Both the position numbers and the translations under genes were made by a program. The notes under the pieces are model-generated. The model was not told the DNA's origin. It ran no database searches and worked only from the letters and a program-made list of their open reading frames with translations. Shown in pieces: positions 1 to 8,823 of a stretch of 64,000 bases of DNA. The DNA lies in assembly GCA_964576925.1 (NCBI GenBank), contig CAZNWJ010000007.1, forward strand, positions 101,325-165,324, in the 5' to 3' direction. The stretch's first letter is position 1. The number at the start of each line of letters is the position of its first letter. The stretch comes from JADJGC01 sp964576925 (GTDB lineage: Bacteria; Zixibacteria; MSB-5A5; CAIYYT01).

Positions 1-600
1 TCGGGAGGTGAGAGGGAAGAGAACTGGGCGTTCCATCCCGGCGAATTTGGAATCGCCGACCTGCTTGGGACACTCAGCGCGATTTCGTCGATCCTGACCA
101 ACAGCCTCACGATTCGTCCGGCTGGTCTCCCGGGGCTCGACCAAACTGCAACCTTTGAGATACTCATTGACGGGGTGCCCATCGGGCGATGTGGAAAAGT
201 TGTGGGTAGCTTGCTGAAGGTCTTTTCGATTAAGTCAGACGTTTACTTCGCGGAACTGGATTTCGCAGCGTTGTTTTCCAGGCGAGTTAAGCCACATCCT
301 TACAAGCCGTTGCCGAGATTCCCGGGTTCCGAGCGCGACATGGCGGTGGTGGTCGACGAGGCTGTCCAGAACGGCTCGATCATTAAAGTAATAAGCGATT
401 GTGCCGACGAAACCTTAAGGGACATAGTGGTTTTCGATGTTTATCGCGGCAAGCAGGTGGAAAGCGGCAAGAAGTCGATCGCTTACCGACTGAACTTCTG
501 CGATGAAAGTAAGACTTTAACTGATGACGAAATTGACTCTAAATTCAATAAGATAGTCGCTGCACTCCGGGATCAATTCGGAGCTGAGCTACGGTCATAG
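1..600 (+). CDS. pheT: Phenylalanyl-tRNA synthetase beta subunit, C-terminal part (5' end outside window)
   Basis: The reading frame is open from the first base to a TAG at 598-600, so only the last 199 codons are present. In the family, PheT pairs with PheS in an alpha2-beta2 enzyme that charges tRNA-Phe. The first ~95 residues look like the end of the catalytic-like core of the beta subunit. From about window residue 101 there is a clear FDX-ACB anticodon-binding domain, opening with YKPLPRFPGSERDMAVVV and closing with LRDQFGAELRS, which is the normal C-terminus. The gene heads a same-strand run (coiled-coil gene, zapA, rny, ymdB, folD), an order often seen with pheT. No truncation is apparent other than the window edge. 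Confidence 0.93.
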   Translation, partial: SGGEREENWAFHPGEFGIADLLGTLSAISSILTNSLTIRPAGLPGLDQTATFEILIDGVPIGRCGKVVGSLLKVFSIKSDVYFAELDFAALFSRRVKPHPYKPLPRFPGSERDMAVVVDEAVQNGSIIKVISDCADETLRDIVVFDVYRGKQVESGKKSIAYRLNFCDESKTLTDDEIDSKFNKIVAALRDQFGAELRS

Positions 601-609
601 GAAGTTGAT

Positions 610-876
610 ATGAGCAATCTGGAAAAGCTGCAAACCAAAGTGACAGAACTCGTTGCGAAGTACGAGACGCTTCAGGCCGAGAAGACCAGCCTCGAAGTTG
701 AATGCCACGAACTCCAGAGCCAGATCAAGGCGCTGGAACAGAAAACGCGTGCGCTAACCGCCGAAAACTCGCAGCTATCCAAGGCGCTTCAAAACACCAA
801 TGATTTCGCCCTGAAGCGTATCTCCAAGATCGTTGACAAGATTGATCAGGTTCAGGCTGAGCTCAAAATTTCTTGA
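610..876 (+). CDS. Small coiled-coil protein, ZapB-like
   Basis: This 88-residue protein starts 9 bases after the pheT stop, which suggests co-transcription. Residues ~3-65 form one long heptad-rich helix (ELVAKYETLQAEKTSLEVE and following) with no cysteines, signal peptide or membrane segment. It resembles small coiled-coil division proteins of the ZapB type in length and composition. Its position directly before zapA supports a role at the division ring. Coiled coils match each other easily, so the ZapB link rests on context rather than on a diagnostic motif. Confidence 0.7.
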   Translation: MSNLEKLQTKVTELVAKYETLQAEKTSLEVECHELQSQIKALEQKTRALTAENSQLSKALQNTNDFALKRISKIVDKIDQVQAELKIS

Positions 877-972
877 CTCTTAGATTTGAACTTCTTAACG
901 TATTTATAACATGAACATAGATTTTGGGTTAGCGAATAAGTAGCTCAGTCTGGAATTCTGATTCACTCGAAG

Positions 973-1281
973 ATGGAAGATAAAAAACAAACCGTAACAG
1001 TTAACATTTACGGCGAAGACTATCCAATTCGGGGGGACGCCGATTCTGACTATATCATTCAGGTGGCCTCCTACCTCGACGCCAAGATGCGCGAGGTTGC
1101 ACAACGAAATGGTAATAAATCGCCATCCAAAGTTGCCATTCTGGCAGCTTTGAATATTACCGACGAGCTGTTTCGGGCACGCAATGCCACTTCCAGCGAA
1201 GTGAAGAATATCGAAGAAAAAACGCAGACCATTTTGGAATGGCTCGAGACCAAGTTGCCATCGCAGCAACCGGCGCGTTAA
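973..1281 (+). CDS. zapA: Cell division protein ZapA
   Basis: This 102-residue protein has the ZapA pattern: an N-terminal strand segment (VTVNIYGEDYPIRGDADSDY), then VASYLDAKMREVAQ, the conserved KVAILAALNITDELF helix, and a C-terminal coiled coil. ZapA binds and bundles FtsZ filaments at midcell. Length and motif order are normal for the family. It follows the coiled-coil gene by 96 bases and precedes rny by 101 bases. The 6S RNA gene often lies beside zapA, but nothing recognisable as 6S is present in the following gap. Confidence 0.92.
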   Translation: MEDKKQTVTVNIYGEDYPIRGDADSDYIIQVASYLDAKMREVAQRNGNKSPSKVAILAALNITDELFRARNATSSEVKNIEEKTQTILEWLETKLPSQQPAR

Positions 1282-1382
1282 TTTTTCGTCGTCTACCAGC
1301 CTTAGCACGCTCCCCCAAAATCGTTCTTTTCACATAAACGGGTCTGGCTCCTTTTCACAGGCAGCCAGGCGGGAGTACTATT

Positions 1383-2948
1383 ATGTCGCCCCTGGTGATT
1401 CTCATTATCGTGGGAGTCGGCGGTCTGCTCGTCGGCTCTCTCGTCGTTTATCTGCTCGCCAGCAAGACATCATTTGGCAAGATTCGCCGCGCCGAGGATG
1501 AGGCCAAGCGAATCGTCGATGATGCCGCCAAGGAAGCGGAAATTAAAAAGAAAGAAGCCCAGCTTGAGGCCAAGGACGAGTTCTACAAGTCCAAGGTCGC
1601 TTTCGAGCGGGAACTCCAAGCCAAGAAAGCTGAATTCCAGAAAGTCGAGAAGAAACTCGTCGAGCGGGAGATCAATCTCGACCGCAAGGTGGATATCCTC
1701 GACAAGAAGGAAAAAGAGTTTGTCAATAAGGACAAGGCCCTGCAACATCGCGAAAAGGGCATTTCTGTCCGCGAGAAGGAACTCGAGCAGTTGATTATCG
1801 ATCAAAACAAGCAGCTCGAGCGGGTCGCGCAGATGTCCTCGGAAGAGGCTAAGCGCGTCTTAATGGATAATCTGATCGGGCAGGCCAAAATGGAGGCCGC
1901 TGCGACCGTCAAAGAGATCAAGGAGAAGGCCGAGCAACAGGCCGAAAAAGAAGCGCGCGAGATCATTATTCAGGCGATCTATCGCTGCGCCGCCGAGCAC
2001 ACGGTCGAATCGACGGTATCGGTCGTGCCGCTACCTAACGACGAAATGAAGGGGCGTATCATCGGCCGCGAAGGGCGCAATATCCGGACCTTCGAGACCC
2101 TGACAGGCGTTGATGTCATCGTGGATGACACGCCGGAGGCGGTCATCTTGTCGGCCTACGATCCCGTGCGCCGCGAAGTCGCGCGCATGGCCCTCGAGAA
2201 GCTCGTGGTCGATGGACGGATTCACCCGACGCGTATCGAAGAAGTCGTCGAAAAGGCGAACAAAGAAATGTCGATCATGGTGCGCGAGGCCGGCGAGCAG
2301 GCGACGTTTGAACTGGGCCTGCACGGGTTGCACGACGACGTCATCAACCTCATGGGCAAACTTCGCTACCGTACATCCTACGGCCAAAACGTCCTGGGAC
2401 ACGTGAAGGAGGTCGCGACTCTCTGCGCGCTCATGGCCGCCGAACTTGGTCTTGACGCGGAGATGGCGAAGCGGGCCGGATTCCTGCACGATATTGGCAA
2501 GGCGATCGACCGCGAGACCGAGGGCACGCACACCCAGATCGGTATGGCGTTCCTGCGCAAGTACAACGAGCACGAGTACGTGATCAATGCGGTCGGTTCG
2601 CATCACAACGATATTCCGCATATTTCGCCGTACGATATCCTGGTGCAGGCGGCGGATGCCATTTCCGGCGCTCGCCCCGGTGCGCGTCGCGAACCGCTCG
2701 AAGGCTATATCAAGCGCCTGGAAAAGCTCGAAGAGATTGCCGAGTCGTTTAAAGGCGTTGCCAAGTCGTACGCAATCCAGGCCGGCCGCGAGGTGCGCGT
2801 GATCGTCGAAAACAACGAAATCGACGATATCGGCGCTACGGTGCTGGCTTCCGATATCGCGCGCAAGATCGAGTCGGAGCTGGAATATCCGGGTCAAATC
2901 AAGGTGACGGTAATCCGCGAGTCGCGCTCGGTCGACTACGCCAAGTGA
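1383..2948 (+). CDS. rny: Ribonuclease Y
   Basis: This 521-residue protein is the membrane-anchored endoribonuclease that starts mRNA decay in many bacteria. Domain order is complete: an N-terminal transmembrane helix (~residues 5-25), a long charged coiled coil (~30-190), a KH RNA-binding domain (IIGREGRNIRTFETLTGVDV) and an HD phosphohydrolase domain with the metal-binding pair at His369-Asp370 (FLHDIGKAID), ending in the conserved EYPGQIKVTVIRE segment. Length matches the family (~510-520). The ATG at 1383 is preceded by a CGGGAG ribosome site. The ymdB-type gene follows 12 bases downstream, the order also seen in Firmicutes. Confidence 0.97.
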   Translation: MSPLVILIIVGVGGLLVGSLVVYLLASKTSFGKIRRAEDEAKRIVDDAAKEAEIKKKEAQLEAKDEFYKSKVAFERELQAKKAEFQKVEKKLVEREINLDRKVDILDKKEKEFVNKDKALQHREKGISVREKELEQLIIDQNKQLERVAQMSSEEAKRVLMDNLIGQAKMEAAATVKEIKEKAEQQAEKEAREIIIQAIYRCAAEHTVESTVSVVPLPNDEMKGRIIGREGRNIRTFETLTGVDVIVDDTPEAVILSAYDPVRREVARMALEKLVVDGRIHPTRIEEVVEKANKEMSIMVREAGEQATFELGLHGLHDDVINLMGKLRYRTSYGQNVLGHVKEVATLCALMAAELGLDAEMAKRAGFLHDIGKAIDRETEGTHTQIGMAFLRKYNEHEYVINAVGSHHNDIPHISPYDILVQAADAISGARPGARREPLEGYIKRLEKLEEIAESFKGVAKSYAIQAGREVRVIVENNEIDDIGATVLASDIARKIESELEYPGQIKVTVIRESRSVDYAK

Positions 2949-2960
2949 TCGAGGTCTGAT

Positions 2961-3782
2961 TTGCGCATCATGTTTATTGCCGACGTCATGGGGAAACCCG
3001 GGCGCTGGATTATCTCCCAATTACTCCGCGATCTAAAGATCGAGAAGCGGATCGACTACACGATCTGCAACGTCGAGAACGCCGCGGGCGGTTTCGGCAT
3101 CACGAAAGAGATGTCGAAAAAGATGTTCACTTACGGCATCGACCTGCAGACCTCCGGTAATCATATTTGGGATCGAGAAGAGATTCGCGACTACCTCAAC
3201 AACGGCCCGAAGCTCGTTCGCCCGGCGAATTTCCCCTCCGGCGCGCCCGGTTCCGGGATGTATATCGACAAGCTCGCCGACGGACGCATGGTGGCCACGA
3301 TGAATCTGCAGGGACGGGTGTACATGAAGGATATCGACTGTCCGTTCAAGACCGCCGACGGTGAACTGCTGATGGTCGATGGCGCGACACGGATCGTGAT
3401 CGTCGACATTCACGCCGAAACCACCTCCGAGAAGCAAGCGCTAGCCCACTATCTTGACGGCCGTGTTTCCGCAGTGATCGGCACACATACGCACGTCCAA
3501 ACTGCGGATGAGCGGATCCTGCCGAAAGGCACCGCCTACATCACCGACGCCGGCATGACCGGCCCGCACGGCTCGATAATCGGGATGAAGTATGAAGCCG
3601 CCGTCAAGCGCTTCCTAACGGGCATGCCCTACAAGTTCCAGGTGGCTACGGACGATGTCAAGATGCAGGGCGTGATTCTCGAAGTTGACGACCAGACTGG
3701 CAGGGCAATTAGCATCGAACGATTTTCGAAGGATGCCCCCGACGGCATGAATGCCGCACTCTCGGACGACAAAGAGCCATGA
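2961..3782 (+). CDS. ymdB: YmdB-family metallophosphoesterase (2',3'-cyclic nucleotide phosphodiesterase type)
   Basis: This 273-residue protein has the dinuclear-metal motifs of the TIGR00282/YmdB family: IADVMGKPGR near the N-terminus, NVENAAGGFG, SGNHIWDREE, DIHAETTSEK, and GTHTHVQTADERILPKGTAY. Family members hydrolyse 2',3'-cyclic nucleotides; in Bacillus YmdB affects motility and biofilm gene expression. The start is a TTG at 2961, preceded by a GAGG site, and it matches the family N-terminus exactly. It lies just after rny and its TGA overlaps the folD start codon (ATGA at 3779-3782), so translation is probably coupled. Confidence 0.93.
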   Translation: MRIMFIADVMGKPGRWIISQLLRDLKIEKRIDYTICNVENAAGGFGITKEMSKKMFTYGIDLQTSGNHIWDREEIRDYLNNGPKLVRPANFPSGAPGSGMYIDKLADGRMVATMNLQGRVYMKDIDCPFKTADGELLMVDGATRIVIVDIHAETTSEKQALAHYLDGRVSAVIGTHTHVQTADERILPKGTAYITDAGMTGPHGSIIGMKYEAAVKRFLTGMPYKFQVATDDVKMQGVILEVDDQTGRAISIERFSKDAPDGMNAALSDDKEP

Positions 3783-4663
3783 CCGCGCAGATTATCGATG
3801 GTGTCCTGACCTCGAAGATCATTAAAGAGGAACTCGCCGCCGAGGTCACAGTGTTAGCCGGCAAGGGCATCGTTCCCGGGTTGGCGGCTGTGCTCGTCGG
3901 AAATGATCCGGCCTCGGAAATCTATGTCAGTTCCAAATCCAAGGCCTGCAAGAAGGCGGGAATCTACTCCGAAGTGATCAAGAAGGATGAGACCACGACG
4001 CAGGCAGAACTTTATGAGCTTCTCGATTCACTTAATGCGAATCCCCGGATTTCCGGAATTCTCCTGCAGTCGCCGATCCCCAAACACCTCGACGAGTTCG
4101 CTGCCTGTCTGCGGATAGACCCGATCAAAGACGTCGACGGCTTTCATCCCGACAACGTCGGTCGACTCCTCATCGGCGAGCCGCGCTATTCTTCCTGTAC
4201 GCCATTCGGCGTCATCGAACTGCTCAAGCGCTACAAGATTGACTTGAAGGGTAGGGAAGTCGTCATCGTCGGCCGCTCGAACATCGTCGGCAAGCCGCTC
4301 GCCGCGATGTTGATGCAGAAGTGGCCGGAGACGAACGCGACGGTGACCGTGTGTCACTCAGCGACGCGCGATATTTTCGCCCACACCCGGCGGGCGGACG
4401 TCGTAATCACGGCGCTCGGCAAACCGGAATTTCTGCGCGGTGAGAATATCAAGGAAGGCGCGGTGGTCATCGATGTCGGTATCAACCGCGTGGAAGATGC
4501 GTCAGTCGAAAAGGGCTATCGCGTGGTTGGCGATTGCCATTTCGAATCGTGTACTGCGAGGGCTTCCTGGATCACACCGGTTCCGGGCGGCGTCGGCCCG
4601 ATGACGATTGCGATGCTGCTGACGAATACGGTAAAGGCGGCGAAGCTGCAGGCTGCGCGCTGA
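3779..4663 (+). CDS. folD: Methylenetetrahydrofolate dehydrogenase / methenyltetrahydrofolate cyclohydrolase
   Basis: This 294-residue bifunctional enzyme interconverts 5,10-methylene- and 10-formyl-tetrahydrofolate using NADP. Motifs include EIYVSSKSKACKKAGI around the catalytic lysine, GILLQSPIPKHLD, KDVDGFHPDNVGRL, the nucleotide-binding GRSNIVGKPLAAML, and the closing TPVPGGVGPMTIAML. Length is typical. Its ATG overlaps the stop of the preceding phosphodiesterase by four bases. It ends the pheT-folD run, and the next gene is convergent. Confidence 0.96.
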   Translation: MTAQIIDGVLTSKIIKEELAAEVTVLAGKGIVPGLAAVLVGNDPASEIYVSSKSKACKKAGIYSEVIKKDETTTQAELYELLDSLNANPRISGILLQSPIPKHLDEFAACLRIDPIKDVDGFHPDNVGRLLIGEPRYSSCTPFGVIELLKRYKIDLKGREVVIVGRSNIVGKPLAAMLMQKWPETNATVTVCHSATRDIFAHTRRADVVITALGKPEFLRGENIKEGAVVIDVGINRVEDASVEKGYRVVGDCHFESCTARASWITPVPGGVGPMTIAMLLTNTVKAAKLQAAR

Positions 4664-4687
4664 TTGCAGACGCTTGGCTCCTGCGCC

Positions 4688-6289
4688 TTAATGGGCGCAC
4701 CCCTCGATCGGCTTCGGTCCCTCGCCGAAAATGTAGTTGATCAGATAGACCGCGTCGGCCAGGTCGACTTGACAGTCTGCGTTGCAATCGGCGACGTCAG
4801 GGCGAAAGGGCTCCTCTCCGCTCGCAAAAATGTAACCGATTAAGAACACAACATCTGAGATGTTGACCAAGCAATCGGTATTTGCGTCCCCAAAGGTACC
4901 CTGCGTAGCCAGAGAATACTGAATTCGTGCACTTCGAAGCGTACTTCGCAGTCCGCTGAAATCTAAGCCATCAAGATATGCCTGCGGATTCGACCCAGGA
5001 TCATGCTGATCGAAGTTCTGCGGATCACGGTGCACGCTATCGCCCATCGCTATGACAAAGACCAGTTCACGCGATTGTCCCGGGTAGAGCGTTCCGAGTG
5101 GGTGGGACAACAAGAATCGGATGTCAGTTCCCATCGCCAAATCGGCGCCCATGATCGCATTCGGCGGGAGCCAGCCGTATGCTGTCATATTCGAATTTGA
5201 CCACATGCTTCCGTAGTCCCGTTCAAGATTCCTCATAAAAAAATACTTGTTCTTGTCACCTGCCGGTGTTCCAATCCCGCCAGTTCCAAGCGGGTGATTG
5301 TTCCCCGACATGACCGGTCCCCAATCCAACGAGCCCGGGTCCATGCCATTGCTGAGCCACCAATTGAAGCTCTCATTAAAGGCCGCAAGAGGTTGAAGAA
5401 CGGCAACGCTGATTGCTGACCGAGCTGATCGAGAGTCAAATGTCATTCCTGCAGGATCGCCATCGTTGTCGATACAATAGGCTGCAACGGCACCACTGCC
5501 GCCCAATTCAGCCGATGCATCTATGGTTCCGGTCAAGTCGTCATTCCAGGCTTCGTAATCTGAGTGCCCGATATCCGCGTCGAGGTAGACGCCGAAACTG
5601 ACTCCAGTCAAGAACTCCACACCGATGTTTGTAATTCGCTCTTTGATGATAATGAAATTGTCGCATTCAGGCCGGCCCCACGCATATGATTCCTGCTCGA
5701 TTCGCAGCCCCAACGGCGTGTGCGGGCGAAGCTCGAAGGGATCAGGCCAGACATGCTGCGGGTCAGTCAAGGTGTCGCAGAAGGTCGTTAGAAAGTCTTC
5801 ATCGCTGATGGCGTCGGGGCTGTAGTTTGGACTGGCTGGCAATCGCGATCTCTTTGTTATCCCGCTTGCCGTGGTATCCTCAGGGTAGAATTCAGTTACT
5901 CGCCACCAACCATCATGGCCTGTTGATACTAACGTGTCAAATCCGACCTTAGCGCCGATCCAGATTGCCCCCAGGAATACGTGATTCACTCCTGAACCAG
6001 CCGGATACTCGCAATACACAGCCGGTTCGCCCGTCTCTGGATCGATGGGAGGATTGAAGAAGTCCTCATATCCAAACGTGCCATTATTGGTGACTAGAAA
6101 CTGCATGCGCCCGGCTTTGTGCACCCTGATCTGTGAACCTGATTCCTGAGCGGATTCTGGCCGCGGAGAGACTTCACTCAATTTCTTTGCGATCAACGAT
6201 CTCGACCACGCCGGAGAGGACTGTACCACAACCACAAAGCAAACAAGAAATCCCGCCACCTTCGCGAGCATTTGGGTCGATTTGCCCAT
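4688..6289 (-). CDS. Exported dockerin-tailed protein
   Basis: With a start at 6289 the product is 533 residues. It begins MGKSTQMLAKVAGFLVCF, a signal peptide. An upstream in-frame start at 6340 is unlikely because the promoter -10 box (6323-6328) lies inside that extension. After the signal comes a segment with QFLVTNNGTFGY, a glycine-rich region and a large beta-rich body of unknown function. Residues ~467-533 are two dockerin-like calcium loops (GDANTDCLVNISDVVFLIGY; DCNADCQVDLADAVYLINYI). Both loops have Cys at a position that is usually Gly. The N-terminal module recurs in the 732-residue protein at 60538-62736. Function is unknown; secretion and attachment through the dockerin are inferred. 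Confidence 0.85.
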   Translation of the reverse strand: MGKSTQMLAKVAGFLVCFVVVVQSSPAWSRSLIAKKLSEVSPRPESAQESGSQIRVHKAGRMQFLVTNNGTFGYEDFFNPPIDPETGEPAVYCEYPAGSGVNHVFLGAIWIGAKVGFDTLVSTGHDGWWRVTEFYPEDTTASGITKRSRLPASPNYSPDAISDEDFLTTFCDTLTDPQHVWPDPFELRPHTPLGLRIEQESYAWGRPECDNFIIIKERITNIGVEFLTGVSFGVYLDADIGHSDYEAWNDDLTGTIDASAELGGSGAVAAYCIDNDGDPAGMTFDSRSARSAISVAVLQPLAAFNESFNWWLSNGMDPGSLDWGPVMSGNNHPLGTGGIGTPAGDKNKYFFMRNLERDYGSMWSNSNMTAYGWLPPNAIMGADLAMGTDIRFLLSHPLGTLYPGQSRELVFVIAMGDSVHRDPQNFDQHDPGSNPQAYLDGLDFSGLRSTLRSARIQYSLATQGTFGDANTDCLVNISDVVFLIGYIFASGEEPFRPDVADCNADCQVDLADAVYLINYIFGEGPKPIEGCAH

Positions 6290-6322
6290 AGAGTTAACCC
6301 CAACGAGTAGTGTCTTATCTAC

Positions 6323-6350
6323 AATATAGCCCGCCCTCATATCTTAGCAA
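6323..6350 (-). promoter_or_regulatory. Sigma-70-type promoter for the 533-residue dockerin protein
   Basis: On the minus strand a -35 box TTGCTA (6350-6345) is separated by 16 bases from a -10 box TATATT (6328-6323). The expected start of transcription is near 6316, about 27 bases before the ATG at 6289. This placement argues against translation from 6340. Confidence 0.6.
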
Positions 6351-6480
6351 GCACAAATTGATTGAGCCCGTTGGCTGCAAGCAGTAAGTCCAGCCTTTTT
6401 GCGTTCCGGTACCGTGCCGACTTCGAACTGTCCCGGAGAACTAGAGATAGTGGTGGGTCCAATCTCCAATTTGCCGACCA

Positions 6481-6870
6481 TCACTCCGCCACCACCTCCA
6501 CCTTAATCCGATCCGGGTCTTCGAAAAACACGCCATAGGCGCCGCCTGCCATGGGATGCTTGCTGGGATACAGGATCGTGACACCGCGTTTCTTAAGTTC
6601 CGCGGTAAGCTCATCGACATGCCCGCGCGAGCGCGCATGGAAGGCCAGATGATTCAGCCCGACGCGGCAGCGATGATAGGGGATATCAAGAAAGCGATCT
6701 TCCGCCTGCACGAACACGAGGTAGGTAGCTCCCAGCTTGTAAGAACATCCCATGGGCCACTGCTGGTAGACCTCGTAGCCGAGTGACGTTAAGAACCACC
6801 CCCAAAACTCCAGCGAGCGCGCCAGATTGGAGACGTAGATTTCGACATGATGCAGTTGCCCTGCGTTCAT
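6481..6870 (-). CDS. VOC / glyoxalase-bleomycin resistance family protein
   Basis: This 129-residue single-domain protein has the two beta-alpha-beta-beta-beta modules of the vicinal oxygen chelate superfamily. The first opens LHHVEIYVSNLARSLEFW; the second carries GLNHLAFHARSRGHVDEL and ends DPDRIKVEVV. Candidate metal ligands are His8, the His in NHLAFH and the terminal-strand Glu of VEVV. The family includes glyoxalases, dioxygenases and antibiotic-binding proteins, and the sequence alone does not choose among them. It diverges from the glycosyltransferase gene with only 41 bases between the starts. Confidence 0.85.
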   Translation of the reverse strand: MNAGQLHHVEIYVSNLARSLEFWGWFLTSLGYEVYQQWPMGCSYKLGATYLVFVQAEDRFLDIPYHRCRVGLNHLAFHARSRGHVDELTAELKKRGVTILYPSKHPMAGGAYGVFFEDPDRIKVEVVAE

Positions 6871-6911
6871 AACTTGTCAACGGTAGTGAGCAACTTTAGC
6901 TTTCGCAAGTT

Positions 6912-8441
6912 ATGTCTCACCGATCTCTAATCAATCGTCATCCGGTTGCGGCGATTCTGGCAATCGCCCTCGCCCTCCGCCTCGTCGCCGTCATCTTCTC
7001 GCAAGGCTATCTCGCCCACGACGACCACTTCGAGACGGTCAATATTGCCTGGAGTTGGCACCACATCGGCCTGTTTGATCTCGACGGGTCTCTGTTCTGG
7101 GAGGGCAAGCCCGACTTCGGAGTCATGCGCTGCGCCGCCTACAACCTGTTCTTGCTGGCACTCATGAAGATCACGGCATTGTTCGGGGTGACAACCCTTG
7201 GCGCGCACATGTATCTCGATCGCCTAATTCATGCGCTGTTGTCATTACTGCCGGTAATCTTCGGCTACCGCTATCTCCGCGAAAACACCGATGAAAAGAC
7301 GGCTTTTCTTGGCGGACTACTTCTGGCTACACACTTCTTGATGCCGTTTCTTGCCGTGCGCGATCTCGTGGAAATGGTTGCCGCCGACTTGCTCTTGCCC
7401 GCGCTGTACTTTGCTCATCGCGGCGCCCGCAACGAATCAACACGCGACCTAATCTTCGCGGCAATCCTTGGCGGGCTCGCGCTGATGGTGCGACTGCAAG
7501 TGGCGATCGCTTTGGCGGTAGTCCCGATTGGAATGGTCGTTGCCTTCAGGCGCTGGAGGCCGGCACTGACTTTCTCGATCGGGACCATCGGAATGCTTGG
7601 ACTCATGGGACTGCTTGATCTTTGGACGCACGGCACATTCCTGGGGAGCGTTCTCAATTACGTCAGCGGGAATCTGGGTTCGGCTCCGGCAGTCCCGGGG
7701 CCGTGGTATCGATATCTGTTGCTCCTGCTCGGCGTGTTGATCCCGCCGTTTTCGATTGTGTTGCTGATCGCGGCTTTTCACAAGCGAGTGATCAAGGAAC
7801 ATTTGATCTGGTGGGCGCCGACGATTGTGTTTCTTGTCGTGCACAGCGCCATCGTCAACAAACAGGAGCGGTTCATATTGCCGGTGCTGCCGGTGCTGAT
7901 GGTGCTTGCCTGCATTGGCGTTTACTACTTCGTGCGAGAGAACGGTCTACTCGCGTCTCGTCCCCGGCTGCTGCGCGGGTTGTTGGTCGCGTTTTTCCTG
8001 ATCAATACAGTGCTCCTGGTTCCCTTCACGATCAACTACGGCAAACGCGGTATCGTCAGCCCGATGGTGTATTTGTCGCAGCAACCGGACGCCGACCGTG
8101 TAATTATCGATGTTTCCGAACGGCAGCAGTTTGTGCCGTTTGCTTATTGGAAAAACGACCGCGGTGGGGCCGTGATACTGCGCTCAGATCGCGACTTGGA
8201 TTCTCTGATCGGGAGCGGCGCGCTGGAAGCAGCGAACCCACCGCGCTACGCCGTAATCATAACCGACGATAATCTGGAAAGGCGGGTGGGCGACCTGGAA
8301 AGGGCGCTGGGCAAATATGAAGTCGTCTATCGCAGCCAACCGTCGCTTATCGACGCACTGGCGCACAAATTCAATCCCAAATACAATCGGCGCAACGAGT
8401 CGTGGGTGGTGAAGCTGGTTATGGGTAAGGCTGAAGAGTGA
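6912..8441 (+). CDS. Integral membrane GT-C glycosyltransferase (mannosyltransferase-like)
   Basis: This 509-residue protein has about ten hydrophobic helices and the GT-C hallmark of acidic residues just after the first helix (SQGYLAHDDHFETVNIAW). GT-C enzymes transfer a sugar from a polyprenyl-phosphate donor at the outer face of the inner membrane. The pattern most resembles GT22/PIG-M/ALG-type mannosyltransferases and GT39/ArnT relatives, but substrate cannot be read from the sequence. The C-terminal ~100 residues form a soluble domain. No other glycan genes are adjacent, so this looks like an orphan transferase. Confidence 0.8.
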   Translation: MSHRSLINRHPVAAILAIALALRLVAVIFSQGYLAHDDHFETVNIAWSWHHIGLFDLDGSLFWEGKPDFGVMRCAAYNLFLLALMKITALFGVTTLGAHMYLDRLIHALLSLLPVIFGYRYLRENTDEKTAFLGGLLLATHFLMPFLAVRDLVEMVAADLLLPALYFAHRGARNESTRDLIFAAILGGLALMVRLQVAIALAVVPIGMVVAFRRWRPALTFSIGTIGMLGLMGLLDLWTHGTFLGSVLNYVSGNLGSAPAVPGPWYRYLLLLLGVLIPPFSIVLLIAAFHKRVIKEHLIWWAPTIVFLVVHSAIVNKQERFILPVLPVLMVLACIGVYYFVRENGLLASRPRLLRGLLVAFFLINTVLLVPFTINYGKRGIVSPMVYLSQQPDADRVIIDVSERQQFVPFAYWKNDRGGAVILRSDRDLDSLIGSGALEAANPPRYAVIITDDNLERRVGDLERALGKYEVVYRSQPSLIDALAHKFNPKYNRRNESWVVKLVMGKAEE

Positions 8442-8454
8442 GACTCGACTTAAG

Positions 8455-8526
8455 TACCCCCATCAGGGATCGAACCTGAATCTCCGGCTCCGGAGGCCGA
8501 CGCGTTATCCATTACACCATGGGGGC
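8455..8526 (-). tRNA. tRNA-Arg (anticodon CCG)
   Basis: The minus strand folds as a complete cloverleaf: acceptor GCCCCCA/TGGGGGT, D-arm GTGT/ACGC, anticodon stem TCGGC/GCCGG around loop CTCCGGA, and T-arm TCAGG/CCTGA around loop TTCGATC. The anticodon CCG (reading CGG) is at 8493-8491. The discriminator base is A at 8455. CCA is not encoded (CTT follows), so it would be added enzymatically. It lies convergent to the glycosyltransferase gene, 13 bases past its stop. Confidence 0.95.
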
Positions 8527-8639
8527 AGCCGGCGCTAAAGTAGACTCCGCCCGGCCAATTGTCAATTGATTTACATAGCTCGCCGCCGGCCGTGAGTCAC
8601 GCGGGCAGGCGTTATTCGTCATGGACAACATGAATCTTT

Positions 8640-8669
8640 ATTGTTGCTATTCGCAACAATCGATACTAT
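8640..8669 (+). promoter_or_regulatory. Inverted repeat overlapping a weak promoter upstream of the SUMF1-dockerin gene
   Basis: Eight-base arms ATTGTTGC (8640-8647) and GCAACAAT (8653-8660) flank 5 bases. A TACTAT -10-like box at 8664-8669 lies 17 bases after TTGTTG at 8641-8646. The rest of the 8527-8823 gap shows no gene. An operator overlapping a promoter is an inference. Confidence 0.35.
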
Positions 8670-8823
8670 CTTCGCTCAGGCGTCATCAAAAATCGAATAC
8701 CCAACAGCTCCGGGCCGCCGGGTCTCGCTACAACATCCAGCAACCTCTGCCGCGTCGGCCGGGCCATGGCTGTTTCGAATCAGGATTTTCTTGAGATTGT
8801 TCGCTTGCGAGCGAGGAGGATGT

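Noticed and set aside
873..910. Promoter-like TTGACT and TATAAC boxes before zapA
   Set aside because: The spacing between good boxes is 26 bases; pairs with correct spacing match poorly.
1282..1382. Possible 6S RNA gene after zapA
   Set aside because: The gap is only 101 bases, and no long rod with a central bubble can be drawn; 6S is usually about 180 bases.
2031..3020. 329-residue open frame opposite rny
   Set aside because: Lies wholly opposite a conserved gene and has Arg/His/Asp-rich composition typical of antisense frames.
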